A stretch of DNA of 64,000 bases from Flavobacterium piscis (GCF_001686925.1 NZ_LVEN01000002.1:276017-340016); one strand, 5' to 3'; shown: positions 35,086-43,795, counted from the first letter of the stretch. A program made the numbers and translations. The notes: a model not told the origin generated them from the letters alone.

Positions 35086-35167
35086 TTTCTTTGTAAATGT
35101 TTTTTATGTACCCATCGTCTTTCTCCTTTCAGGAAAAAAGTATAGATAACCAAGGATTATATGTAAA

Positions 35168-35188
35168 ATGTATACCCCTAAGGGGTAG
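35168..35188 (-). promoter_or_regulatory. hairpin at the end of the thr leader ORF
   Basis: TACCCC and GGGGTA flank TTA, and the stem overlaps the last codons and stop of the leader ORF. A ribosome stalled on the Thr codons just before it would leave the stem free to form, while one reaching the stop would cover it. There is no long T-run after it, so it may not be a simple rho-independent terminator. A second hairpin (TTCCT GAA AGGA, about 35127-35136) precedes AGGAGAAAGACGATGGGTACATAA-type sequence: an AGGAG, seven bases, then a three-codon ORF ATG GGT ACA TAA. Confidence 0.5.
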
Positions 35189-35279
35189 TAGTAGTTGTAG
35201 TAGAAATTGTAGTAGCAGCAATTGCAACCCCGGTTAGAGTTGTCATTGTAGATTGATATTTTGTGCTGTTACTTTTCAT
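35178..35279 (-). CDS. putative threonine operon leader peptide
   Basis: An ORF of 33 codons from ATG 35279, or 22 codons from ATG 35246, ends with TAG 185 bases before thrA. Its product contains 13 threonines and two isoleucines; the last eleven residues are eight Thr, one Ile, Ser and Pro (ending TTISTTTTTTP). This is the composition expected for attenuation of thrABC by threonine (and isoleucine) supply, like thrL of Escherichia coli, although the sequences are not homologous. A hairpin ACCCCTTAGGGGT overlaps the stop codon. The start is uncertain because a -7 element lies directly upstream. It is too short to be judged except by its composition and position. Confidence 0.75.
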   Translation of the reverse strand: MKSNSTKYQSTMTTLTGVAIAATTISTTTTTTP

Positions 35280-35289
35280 TTTGATTTTT

Positions 35290-35297
35290 CAAAAGTA
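35290..35297 (-). promoter_or_regulatory. probable thr operon -7 promoter element
   Basis: TACTTTTG on the minus strand fits TAnnTTTG. It would start the transcript about five bases before ATG 35279, which makes ATG 35246 the more ordinary leader start. No clear -33 TTTG is seen. The remaining gap to 35710 holds no gene I can support. Confidence 0.45.
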
Positions 35298-35710
35298 CAG
35301 TTTTTTATAAAAGTTAAAAAACTGAAAAACCTTTTTACGAATATTTCAATAATTCAAATGTAAGGATTTTAATATTGAGAAATTGTTAAAATTAAAACTG
35401 TAAATATGGCTTATTCATATATTTAACGCTTTTTTTATTAAGGTTTTAAAAAAATAAAGTATTGATATTATTAAAAAACAGCTAAAAAACAAACGATTTT
35501 ATCCTATATATTAAGTAGGGAATGTTTTTTTATATTTTAGATACATCTGAAATTGAATTTTTTTCAAACCAAGAACTGATTTTGGTACGATAAAGATTAT
35601 GAAATAAATAAAGCAAAGAAGGCGAGATGCTATAAAATTTAATTATTATGAACAAATGTTGCTTTTTAATATTGATTTGCTGAATTTTGATGTCTTAAAA
35701 TACAAACAAC

Positions 35711-37225
35711 ATGAGAGAAATCCATTATATAAGTACTGAAATCTTAACCTTAGAAGCTTTACAGGAAATCATAGTGAATCAAAAAGCACTTGAATTATCA
35801 GAGGAAGCGAAAGTAAATATTCAGAAGTGTCGTGATTATTTAGATAAAAAAATGGCTTCGCATTCTGAACCTATTTACGGTATCAATACAGGTTTTGGAT
35901 CGTTATGTAATGTGAAAATCTCGAATGAAAATTTATCCAAACTTCAGGAAAACCTGGTAAAGTCCCACGCATGCGGAACCGGAGAAGAAGTTCCTGCTGC
36001 AATTGTAAAGTTGATGTTGTTGCTTAAAATTCAATCTTTGAGTTACGGACATTCAGGAATTCAGTTGCAAACTGTAGATCGTTTGGTTGATTTTTATAAT
36101 AATGACGTTTTACCTATTATATATACCCAGGGTTCTCTTGGAGCTTCAGGAGATTTAGCACCTTTGGCACATTTGTCTTTGCCTTTATTAGGTGAAGGTG
36201 AAGTTTTGTTTGAAGGAAAAAAAGTGGCTTCTGCAGAAGTTTTGAAACATTTTGGCTGGGAACCAATCGTTTTACAGTCAAAAGAAGGTTTGGCATTGTT
36301 GAACGGAACCCAATTTATGAGTGCCTACGGAGCTCACATTTTAATAAAAGCCTACAAATATTCTTATTTAGCTGATTTAATCGGAACTATTTCTTTGGAA
36401 GGTTTTGACGGAAGAAGCGAACCTTTTAATGAATTGATTCATTTTATTCGTCCTCACAAAGGGCAAATTGTTACGGCCCAACGTATTAATGAGTTTCTGG
36501 AAGGAAGCGAAATTATCGCTCAGGAGAAAAAACACGTTCAGGATCCGTATTCTTTCCGTTGTATGCCACAAGTTCACGGCGCTTCAAAAGATGCGATCGA
36601 TTATGTTCGAAAAGTATTCAAAACCGAAATTAATTCAGTTACCGATAACCCGAATATATTTATTGAGGCAGATCAAATTATCTCAGGAGGAAATTTCCAC
36701 GGTCAGCCTTTGGCTTTAGCCTTAGATTTTATGGCGATTGCTTTGGCAGAACTTGGAAGTATTTCTGAAAGAAGAACATATCAACTGATTTCAGGATTAA
36801 GAAATCTTCCGGCATTTTTGGTAGACAATCCCGGATTGAATTCAGGATTTATGATTCCGCAATATACTGCTGCCAGTATTGCAAGTCAAAACAAGCAATT
36901 GGCAACTCCGTCAAGTGTGGACAGTATTGTATCCAGCAACGGACAAGAAGATCACGTAAGTATGGGGGCAAACGGAGCGACAAAAGCGTTACGTGTTTTA
37001 GATAATTTAGAACGTATTCTGGCAATCGAATTATTGAATGCTTCACAAGCGATTGCTTATAGAGAACCTCTAAAATCAAGTGATTTTATCGAGATGTTTT
37101 TGAGCAGTTACAGAGAAGTAGTGCCACTAGTTAAAGAAGATAGAATCCTGCATTACGACATAGAAAAAACCGTTGAATTCCTTGATAGTTTCCAAATTGA
37201 AAACGATTTGTTAACAATGGCTTAA
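35711..37225 (+). CDS. histidine ammonia-lyase family enzyme (aromatic amino acid lyase)
   Basis: The family deaminates histidine, or tyrosine/phenylalanine, using an MIO group made from Ala-Ser-Gly. The 504-residue protein has Tyr56 in YGINTGFGSL, the MIO triad Ala145-Ser146-Gly147 in GASGDLAPLAHLSL, and QKPHDDYS-region equivalents replaced by EKKHVQDPYSFRCMPQVHG. The selectivity loop reads SHACGTGEE with His86. No hutU, hutI or hutG neighbours exist, so histidine degradation is not certain; in Flavobacteria such a lyase can also serve flexirubin-type pigment synthesis. The symbol hutH is therefore withheld. Confidence 0.88.
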   Translation: MREIHYISTEILTLEALQEIIVNQKALELSEEAKVNIQKCRDYLDKKMASHSEPIYGINTGFGSLCNVKISNENLSKLQENLVKSHACGTGEEVPAAIVKLMLLLKIQSLSYGHSGIQLQTVDRLVDFYNNDVLPIIYTQGSLGASGDLAPLAHLSLPLLGEGEVLFEGKKVASAEVLKHFGWEPIVLQSKEGLALLNGTQFMSAYGAHILIKAYKYSYLADLIGTISLEGFDGRSEPFNELIHFIRPHKGQIVTAQRINEFLEGSEIIAQEKKHVQDPYSFRCMPQVHGASKDAIDYVRKVFKTEINSVTDNPNIFIEADQIISGGNFHGQPLALALDFMAIALAELGSISERRTYQLISGLRNLPAFLVDNPGLNSGFMIPQYTAASIASQNKQLATPSSVDSIVSSNGQEDHVSMGANGATKALRVLDNLERILAIELLNASQAIAYREPLKSSDFIEMFLSSYREVVPLVKEDRILHYDIEKTVEFLDSFQIENDLLTMA

Positions 37226-37273
37226 CATTGTAGAATATTAATGAAGTAATTTTGCACTATCAAAAATATAAAA

Positions 37274-37918
37274 ATGTCAATAAACAGTATTTTCCAATTT
37301 TTAGTGCCGAAAGACAAGAAATTCTTTCCACTTTTTGAAGAAGCTTCAAGCAATTTAATTGAATTAGCTTCTAACTTACACGAAGCTGTAAATCTTCCAT
37401 TAAAAGAAAGAGAAGTTCTTTTTCAGAAAATTGATGAATTAGAGCAAAGAGGAGAAGACATTACACGTCAGACCAATCTTGAATTGAGTAGAAACTTTAT
37501 TACTCCGTTCGACAGAGAGGATATTCACACATTGATTACTTCTATTGACAACGTTGCAGATTATTTGCACGGAGCAGCAAGCAGAATGAGATTGTATCAG
37601 GTTGACAAGATTACAAAATCGATCAGAAAAATGACCGAAATCAATCTTGAAGCTTGTCAAAACATTGATAGTGCAGTAAAAGAATTGAGAAATTTAAAGA
37701 ATTTCAAAGTCATAAAAGATGCTTGTGCCAGAATTAATAAATTGGAAAACAAGTCAGATAACGTTTATAACAAAGCAGTTTTTGAAATTTTTGAAAACGA
37801 AACAGATGCTAAAAATATTATTAAATATAAAGAAGTGTTATCTGTTTTAGAATCAGCAACAGATAAATGTAAGAGTGTTGCGAACATACTAGAATCTATT
37901 TCAGTAAAACATTCTTAA
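37274..37918 (+). CDS. DUF47 family (PhoU-like) partner of Pit phosphate transporter
   Basis: The 214-residue all-helical protein has the DUF47 layout (FLVPKDKKFFPLFEEASSNL ... FITPFDREDIHTLITSIDNVADYLHG). The EDI/DNVAD metal-binding motifs typical of PhoU-like proteins are present. Such proteins regulate Pit transporters. It lies 32 bases before the Pit gene on the same strand, a well-known arrangement, so the pair is an operon. Confidence 0.92.
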   Translation: MSINSIFQFLVPKDKKFFPLFEEASSNLIELASNLHEAVNLPLKEREVLFQKIDELEQRGEDITRQTNLELSRNFITPFDREDIHTLITSIDNVADYLHGAASRMRLYQVDKITKSIRKMTEINLEACQNIDSAVKELRNLKNFKVIKDACARINKLENKSDNVYNKAVFEIFENETDAKNIIKYKEVLSVLESATDKCKSVANILESISVKHS

Positions 37919-37950
37919 ATTCAATTTATTTCATTCTGAAGTTATAATTT

Positions 37951-39291
37951 ATGACGCTACTTATAATTATTATAGTATTAGCCTTAATTTTTGATTACAT
38001 CAATGGTTTTCATGATGCGGCCAATGCTATTGCAACAGTTGTTGCTACAAAGGTTTTAACGCCTTTTCAGGCCGTTCTTTGGGCAGCATTTTTTAACTTT
38101 CTGGCTTATTGGGTTTTCGGATTTGGTGTTGCGGATACTGTTGCTAAAACAGCGCACACTATGGAGATTAACCTGGTAGTTATTCTTGCCGGTGTTATTG
38201 CAGCGATTTGCTGGAATTTATTGACCTGGTGGTTAGGGATTCCTTCAAGTTCATCACATACTTTAATTGGAGGTTTTGCAGGGGCAGCAGTTGCTCATGC
38301 GATCGCTGTACATGGTTTTTCAGGTTATATTGGTGAAGACGGAACTACGCATTATTGGTATCAAATCGTAAGCTGGTATAAGGCAGGAAAAGATGGCGGA
38401 ATGCCTTCGGGAGTTCTTATTATCATTGCCTTTATTGTTTTGGCACCGCTTTTAGGAGCTTTGGCTTCTTATTTAATTTCGATTTGGTTATTGAATGCTT
38501 CTCGTAAAAGTATTTATCCTAAAATATTTACGGTTGTCTTGATGATTGCTACTATTTGGTTTGTGAGCAGTTTAATGGTGCCTTATGAAGAAATTCTTAA
38601 ACATGGAAAACCTCGTTTTGATTCACATTTTTGGAGTGTAGCTTTCGATCCACACAATATTAAATGGTTTTTAGTAGCCTTTATTATCTTAACAGTAAGT
38701 GCTTTTTGTTTGATCTTTAGTAGTTTAAATCTACATCAGGCAGATGCAGCTTTAAAGAAAATGCAATTACTATCTTCTGCGGCTTTTAGTTTAGGACACG
38801 GAGGAAATGATTCTCAAAAAGTAATGGGTATTATTGCTGCTGCTGTAGCGGTTTATATCAATACAAATCCGGGTGTTCATATGGCCGAATGGTTAGATGT
38901 TGTATTGCCAAATGATGATTTAGGAATAAAAGGTGTAATGCCGGGATGGATTCCGTTAGCATGTTATTCTGCAATTGCTGCAGGAACTTTAAGTGGTGGT
39001 TGGAAAATTGTGAAAACAATGGGTTCTAAAATCACAAAAGTTACTTCGTTTGAAGGTGTTGCTGCTGAAACTGCTGGTGCTTTAACGCTTTATTTCACAG
39101 AGCATTTAAAAATTCCGGTAAGTACAACGCATACCATTACAGGATCAATCATTGGTGTTGGATTAACAAAACGTGTTTCTGCCGTTCGTTGGGGAGTTAC
39201 AGTAAGTTTAATCTGGGCATGGATTCTTACTATTCCAATATCAGCTATCCTGGCAGGTTTGGTTTATTATATCCTAAGCGTATTTATTTAA
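37951..39291 (+). CDS. inorganic phosphate transporter, Pit family
   Basis: This is a low-affinity phosphate:cation symporter of the inner membrane. The 446-residue protein has about ten to eleven transmembrane segments and both Pit repeats: FDYINGFHDAANAIATVVATKVLTP near the start with SSSHTLIGG, and GHGGNDSQKVMGII with STTHTITGSIIGVGLTKR in the second half. It is the second gene of the DUF47-Pit operon and ends before a strong terminator. Confidence 0.94.
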   Translation: MTLLIIIIVLALIFDYINGFHDAANAIATVVATKVLTPFQAVLWAAFFNFLAYWVFGFGVADTVAKTAHTMEINLVVILAGVIAAICWNLLTWWLGIPSSSSHTLIGGFAGAAVAHAIAVHGFSGYIGEDGTTHYWYQIVSWYKAGKDGGMPSGVLIIIAFIVLAPLLGALASYLISIWLLNASRKSIYPKIFTVVLMIATIWFVSSLMVPYEEILKHGKPRFDSHFWSVAFDPHNIKWFLVAFIILTVSAFCLIFSSLNLHQADAALKKMQLLSSAAFSLGHGGNDSQKVMGIIAAAVAVYINTNPGVHMAEWLDVVLPNDDLGIKGVMPGWIPLACYSAIAAGTLSGGWKIVKTMGSKITKVTSFEGVAAETAGALTLYFTEHLKIPVSTTHTITGSIIGVGLTKRVSAVRWGVTVSLIWAWILTIPISAILAGLVYYILSVFI

Positions 39292-39343
39292 TGAAATAAA
39301 TCAATTTAAATGTGAGATACAAATCATATTTATCAAAATACTT

Positions 39344-39378
39344 AAAAGCCAATTTCTACTCGAAATTGGCTTTTTTTT
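39344..39378 (+). terminator. terminator of the DUF47-Pit operon
   Basis: AAAAGCCAATTTC and its complement form a 13-base stem with a 5-base loop, followed by eight T. Confidence 0.9.
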
Positions 39379-39444
39379 GTTTTTTAAAAACATCTTTTTG
39401 AATAATTATAAAGTAATATATTTGGCACAAATTCAAAAGTCATT

Positions 39445-40857
39445 ATGATAAATCAAAAAACTTCAGATCAGGTAGAAAGAATAAAAAAGAAGTTGCTCAT
39501 AGCAAAAAATACAGATAAGGATTTAAAAGTATTTGGTGCAGACAGTCATAAATACTTTTTGGAAGAAACTGCAAATAACGATCAAATTTTAAAGTTCGAA
39601 AAAGACTATAATCTGGAGCTTCCTGAAGATTATAGAGCTTTTTTACTGCATATTGGTAATGGCGGAAAATCGTATCAAGATTCTGCAGCCGGACCCGGTT
39701 ATGGAATATTTCCTTTGGGGAAAAATGTTGAAGAATTCATTTATGCCAATCCTGAAAAATATTTAAAAGAAGATTGTCAGCTGTATCCTAATATGACCAA
39801 CGAATTCTGGGAAAATCTGACCAGAAATATTGAGGAGAATGATGAAATTTCTAATGAAGATTTTGAGGCGGAGTCAGGAAAAATATATTCAGGAATTTTG
39901 CCTATTGGTACTCAGGGCTGTTCTTATTATTATGGGATTGTTTTAAACGGTGAATTTAAAGGTCGGGTTGTGAACGTTGATCTAGATCGACAAAAGCCAT
40001 TCTTTGCTTTTGAATCTAATTTTTTAGATTGGTACGAACGTTGGCTCGACGAAATTATACCTGAAAATGTAATAATCGATGAACCTGAGTTATTTCAGTA
40101 TACATTAGGAGGTAGTGTAAGTTATATTTTGGCATTGTATTTTTCTGCGCATGATAATGAAACCAAGATTGAAGGTTTAAATGGGATTTTAAAGAAAGAA
40201 AAAATAGCTTCAGAAGCTCTTGATGTTTTAGAAGCTCAATACAAATTAAGTTCAGGAGAAATTCAGAAAAAAATACTTCAAATCCTTACAAAGTTTGATT
40301 ACCAAAGAGCTTATCCTTACTTGGTTGATTTTACAAAAGAAAGTTTACTAAATGTTTTTCAGTTTGTGTTTTGGTATGCAAAAGATAAAAGTTCAGATTG
40401 GCTGGATGTTATAAAATCAAATGCTGAAAATATTAGCGACGACGAAACCTTTAGTTTTTGTACTTATTTATTAAAGGAAATGAATATTGATTATGGCGAT
40501 ATTATTGTACCATTTACTTTTAATGAAAGTGAAAGTGTACGAATCAGTGCTTATTACTCACTTGGGCAATTAAAGGTTAAAAGTAATTATATTGATACTT
40601 TTATTAATGGTTTAAGTGATCATTCAAATAGGGTTATTCATATTGTATTGCAGGCTTTAGAAGGAGTAGAAGACGGAAAGCTTTTAAAGCACTACAAATT
40701 GATAGCAGAAAAATTCCCTGTAGAAAAAGATTATATTTTAGTGAATCTAAATCATAGATTGAAAGCATATGGCCTAAATAATGAAACAATTAAGAAGGCT
40801 GATAATAATCTTGAAAATGATAGTAATGATAAAAAATGGTTTCAATTTTGGAAATAA
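39445..40857 (+). CDS. SMI1/KNR4 (SUKH) domain protein with helical-repeat C-terminus
   Basis: Residues about 45-215 match the SUKH fold (LPEDYRAFLLHIGNGGKSYQ, GYGIFPLGKNVEEF, and YFGIVLNGEFKGRV-like sequence). The rest (about 235-450) consists of helical pairs suggestive of HEAT/ARM repeats (e.g. ESVRISAYYSLGQL, NRVIHIVLQALEGVEDGKLL). SUKH proteins include immunity factors of contact-dependent toxins, but many are general. No toxin gene is adjacent. The product is 470 residues, with no signal peptide. It has its own terminator at 40858-40892. Confidence 0.78.
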   Translation: MINQKTSDQVERIKKKLLIAKNTDKDLKVFGADSHKYFLEETANNDQILKFEKDYNLELPEDYRAFLLHIGNGGKSYQDSAAGPGYGIFPLGKNVEEFIYANPEKYLKEDCQLYPNMTNEFWENLTRNIEENDEISNEDFEAESGKIYSGILPIGTQGCSYYYGIVLNGEFKGRVVNVDLDRQKPFFAFESNFLDWYERWLDEIIPENVIIDEPELFQYTLGGSVSYILALYFSAHDNETKIEGLNGILKKEKIASEALDVLEAQYKLSSGEIQKKILQILTKFDYQRAYPYLVDFTKESLLNVFQFVFWYAKDKSSDWLDVIKSNAENISDDETFSFCTYLLKEMNIDYGDIIVPFTFNESESVRISAYYSLGQLKVKSNYIDTFINGLSDHSNRVIHIVLQALEGVEDGKLLKHYKLIAEKFPVEKDYILVNLNHRLKAYGLNNETIKKADNNLENDSNDKKWFQFWK

Positions 40858-40892
40858 AAAAAAGCTAATTTCTTTCTGAAACTAGCTTTTTT
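40858..40892. terminator. bidirectional terminator between the SUKH gene and the serine hydrolase gene
   Basis: AAAAAAGCTA(A)TTTC pairs with GAAA(C)TAGCTTTTTT, one mismatch; the convergent genes share it. Confidence 0.85.
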
Positions 40893-40913
40893 GTTCTATC
40901 TCTTAGTGTAGAT

Positions 40914-42227
40914 TTATTTAGTAAACAAAAACTCTTTTCCGCCTTGTTTTAAAATCATTTCTTTTTTATCAGAATTGAATTCCAGAACAATACCTGCGGC
41001 ATCAAAAGTAAAGACAGTGTTGGTGCTGGCGTTAAGAGGAAAAGAAGGCTGTCCTGTTGCCTGAGCAATTAATACATTGTCTTTTTGTGAAATTGTTATT
41101 TTTATCGGAATTTGTGTACTTCCGTAAATTCCGGAATACAAATCCAGCATTTCTGGGGCAACGGTTACATTTCCAAAAACGGGCATTGCAAAAGGTTTGT
41201 GGAAATAAGAACTTAAAGCGCACAATAAGATGTTCTCATTGCTATATCCCATTGCTCCGTTTGAAGTTATGGATAGCGCCAGCTTTTCCTCCGGAAAGTA
41301 TTCCATAGCTGATCTAAATCCGTCAATTGCACCATTATGACCATAACTTTTTTTACCAAAGGGATGTAACTCTGCAATCCCCATTCCGTAGTTGTCTTTC
41401 ATTGTTATCATCTGATTTAAAGAAGCTGCAGAAATAATTTTGCCAGCAAAAACACTTTCGATAAAAATGTTTAAATCGGTTGGATTGGAGACAATACCTC
41501 CGGCTCCTAATGGAATTGAGATATCGGTTTCATTTGATTTGTCCCATTTTCCAGCGAGAGTATAAGAATAGCTTTCGTTCTTTTCTAAGTTTATTTTACT
41601 TCCTAAATACGTGTTTTTTAATTTTAATGGTTTGATGATTTTTAAATCTAAAATTGCACCGTACGGTTTTTTGTAGATATCTTCAAGTATATAAGACAAT
41701 AAAACATAGTTCGAATTGCAATACTGAAATTTTGTGTCAGGTTCAAATATAACAGCTCCGGAAGCTATTTTTTCAATCATTTTGGCTCTTGATTGAGATT
41801 CAGTATTCCATTTTAAATAATCGGGATTAGTGGTGAAATCATAAATCCCACTGCGATGGTTCAATAAATTACTAACGGTGATTTTTTCGGCATTTTTTAT
41901 TGTTGGAAAATATTTATCAATAGTTTGATTTAAATTGATTTTTTTCTCTTCAATAGCCTTGAAAATAAGAGTTGCTGTAAATGTTTTTGAGATAGAACCA
42001 ATTCTGTATTTTGTATTGATGCTTGATTTTTTTGAAGTTGCAACATCATCAAAGCCAATTGATTTGGTGTAGAGTGTTTTTCCGTTTTCAGAAATAGCAA
42101 TACTTCCCATGTATTTATCGTTTTTTTCCAGAAGCGTAAACAAACTGTCTAATCTTTTTGTGTCGAAAGTTTGTGAGAAAGCGCTTGTAACTATAAAAGC
42201 GCATAAATAGGTAATGATTTTTTTCAT
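40914..42227 (-). CDS. serine hydrolase of the beta-lactamase / class C penicillin-binding family
   Basis: The 437-residue protein has a signal peptide (ending TSAFSQ) and an N-terminal beta-lactamase-type domain. The SxxK motif is Ser78-Ile-Ser-Lys81 in YRIGSISKTFTA, and the YxN motif is in FQYCNSNYVLL. The third box is GHNGAIDGFR. A C-terminal extension after about residue 350 resembles the lipocalin-like part of related esterases. The substrate is unknown; it is not evidence of drug resistance. It is the last gene of a three-gene operon (four-base ATGA overlap with the membrane protein gene). Confidence 0.86.
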   Translation of the reverse strand: MKKIITYLCAFIVTSAFSQTFDTKRLDSLFTLLEKNDKYMGSIAISENGKTLYTKSIGFDDVATSKKSSINTKYRIGSISKTFTATLIFKAIEEKKINLNQTIDKYFPTIKNAEKITVSNLLNHRSGIYDFTTNPDYLKWNTESQSRAKMIEKIASGAVIFEPDTKFQYCNSNYVLLSYILEDIYKKPYGAILDLKIIKPLKLKNTYLGSKINLEKNESYSYTLAGKWDKSNETDISIPLGAGGIVSNPTDLNIFIESVFAGKIISAASLNQMITMKDNYGMGIAELHPFGKKSYGHNGAIDGFRSAMEYFPEEKLALSITSNGAMGYSNENILLCALSSYFHKPFAMPVFGNVTVAPEMLDLYSGIYGSTQIPIKITISQKDNVLIAQATGQPSFPLNASTNTVFTFDAAGIVLEFNSDKKEMILKQGGKEFLFTK

Positions 42228-42838
42228 GATAGTGTTTTTTGATTGATTGATTTTTTTAATTTTAATAAAAGCGTTATAAGAAAATAGAAAACTACGATTG
42301 CCAGCAGCATTGCTGGAATAAACCAGTTGCCCAATACTTCGTAAGTATGGTTTTTAATTTTGTCTTCCTGACTCATTATTCCTAATACAAAAACAGAAAA
42401 TGAATCATTCATATGAAGGCCTACAAGAGAAGGTTTGACTATTTTTGCAAAAATCAGGAATACAAAACCAAAAAGGAAGAGGTACAAAACAAAGAAAAAA
42501 ACATACGAAATACCATTGGTAAAGTTTAAGATCAAAGCTTTGAAAACATGAACAGGATTAAATGTTCTTGTTGCCTGCTCTAATTTTTTATCGGCGTCAA
42601 GGGGTTTTAGAACCTCTTCCGGTGCTCCTAATTTTTCGATAATGTCTAAAAGTGAATCTATTTCGTTTGCTTGACTTTTATGTTGAATAGCTTCAAAAAT
42701 ATGGCTGTTAAATTCCATATAAATATCATCCTGACTAATTTTTGATAGCGAAGCTGTTGCTTTTTTAATACGCTTCATATAATCGCTATAAATCCTTTGC
42801 GAAGCTTTTTGTTCGAATTTGATGTCTTCTATTCTCAT
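42224..42838 (-). CDS. membrane protein with HAAS-type signalling domain
   Basis: The 204-residue protein has a soluble N-terminal region (about 1-90) with the pattern of HAAS/DUF1700 proteins (YSDYMKRIKKATASLSKIS... EFNSHIFEAIQ... IEKLGAPEEVL) followed by two to three transmembrane segments (about 103-132 and 167-192). HAAS proteins are the usual partners of PadR regulators. It overlaps both neighbours by four bases (ATGA), so the three genes are translationally coupled. Confidence 0.8.
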   Translation of the reverse strand: MRIEDIKFEQKASQRIYSDYMKRIKKATASLSKISQDDIYMEFNSHIFEAIQHKSQANEIDSLLDIIEKLGAPEEVLKPLDADKKLEQATRTFNPVHVFKALILNFTNGISYVFFFVLYLFLFGFVFLIFAKIVKPSLVGLHMNDSFSVFVLGIMSQEDKIKNHTYEVLGNWFIPAMLLAIVVFYFLITLLLKLKKSINQKTLS

Positions 42839-43170
42839 TGAATGATTTTTTTGATTGATTTCTCAAGATTCTCCCAGTAAATATTCATCTGACTTAGAGT
42901 TTCTATTCCTGCTTCGGTTAGTGAATAATACTTTCTCGGAATGCCGGTTTCTTGTTCTACCCATTTTGAATCTACTAATTCTTCCGTTTTTAAGCGATTC
43001 ATTAAAGGATAAAGTGTTCCTTCTGCGATTTCTATTTCAGTATGTTTTCTTATTTGTTCGATAAGTTCATAACCGTAGTACTCATGATTTTTGAGCACAT
43101 TCAGGATAATGAAAGTCAATGTGCCTTTCTTTACCTGCGATTTCCAGTTTGTTACAAATGTTTCGTTCAT
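42835..43170 (-). CDS. PadR family transcriptional regulator
   Basis: The 111-residue protein starts MNETFVTNWKSQVKKGTLTFIILNVLKNHEYYGYELIEQI and is a winged-helix PadR domain with recognition helix around EIAEGTLYPLMNRLKTEELV and the wing RKYYSLTEAG. The frame could open six codons earlier with TTG (43188), but that lies within a palindromic operator-like site and is not used. The regulator leads a three-gene operon with a HAAS membrane protein and a serine hydrolase; autoregulation is likely. Confidence 0.9.
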   Translation of the reverse strand: MNETFVTNWKSQVKKGTLTFIILNVLKNHEYYGYELIEQIRKHTEIEIAEGTLYPLMNRLKTEELVDSKWVEQETGIPRKYYSLTEAGIETLSQMNIYWENLEKSIKKIIQ

Positions 43171-43177
43171 TCTGCTA

Positions 43178-43195
43178 ATGTATAACAAAATACAT
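43178..43195. promoter_or_regulatory. candidate PadR operator
   Basis: ATGTAT and ATACAT form a perfect inverted repeat with a six-base spacer (ATGTATAACAAAATACAT), eight bases upstream of the padR ATG. The adjacent GTATAACAAAGTAT repeats the same spacer (AACAAA). The placement fits an autoregulatory operator. Confidence 0.6.
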
Positions 43196-43276
43196 AGTAT
43201 AACAAAGTATATAGCTAAGTTTTTTAATCAATACATTTTAATCAACTGTTAATCAATCAATTATAATATTGTAATT

Positions 43277-43795
43277 TTATTTCTGTAGATTTTTATGATT
43301 GTGTTTACGTTTGTAGTGTGTTTGTTTAATACTCTTTTTATCTTCAGAAATAATGCTAATAGTACCGTCTATTTCTAACATAGCAAGCTTTATATCGGTC
43401 AAATGTTCTAAGCCGTGCTCACGTGCCGCTTCTTTTAATTCTTCGTGCGAAATGTCTAATTTGCTCAAAGTTTTAAAATCTATTATTCCGTTATGGATCA
43501 GGATTTCTGGTTTGTCTAACAATAAATTGTTTAAGCCTTTGTATTTGTGAGTAAGTTTTTTAATAATGTAATTAATGATAAACAAAGCCAGAGCTGCAAC
43601 TAATCCTCCCCAAAGACTTGTGTCGGGACCAACCATTGCATTTTGAACCGAATTGCTAATAAGTAAAATCAGAATAATATCAGCAGTATTCAATTGAGAA
43701 AGTTCTTTTTTACCAAAGATTCTCAATGCAATTGTCATGAAAAAATAAACAGCAACACTTCTTGCAATAATATCTAAATACGGATTTAACATCAT
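43277..43795 (-). CDS. DUF421 (YetF-like) membrane protein
   Basis: The 172-residue protein (from MMLNPYLDIIARSV) has two or three membrane helices in its first 85 residues (SVAVYFFMTIALRIFGKKELSQL, then ADIILILLISNSVQNAMVGP, then LVAALALFIINYIIKKL) and a DUF421 C-terminal domain (LDKPEILIHNGIIDFKTLSKLDISHEELKEAAREHGL). The upstream in-frame TTG (43849) lies inside the terminator of the next gene, so the ATG at 43795 or 43792 is the start. Function in this family is poorly known. Confidence 0.85.
   Translation of the reverse strand: MMLNPYLDIIARSVAVYFFMTIALRIFGKKELSQLNTADIILILLISNSVQNAMVGPDTSLWGGLVAALALFIINYIIKKLTHKYKGLNNLLLDKPEILIHNGIIDFKTLSKLDISHEELKEAAREHGLEHLTDIKLAMLEIDGTISIISEDKKSIKQTHYKRKHNHKNLQK

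Noticed and set aside
40914..42227. Serine hydrolase as a beta-lactamase resistance gene
   Set aside because: SxxK and YxN motifs are shared by many esterases and peptidases of this fold; the C-terminal extension and context fit a housekeeping or stress role.
43178..43188. TTG start for the PadR gene
   Set aside because: It falls inside an operator-like palindrome, and the family start MNETFVTNWK is at the ATG 18 bases downstream.
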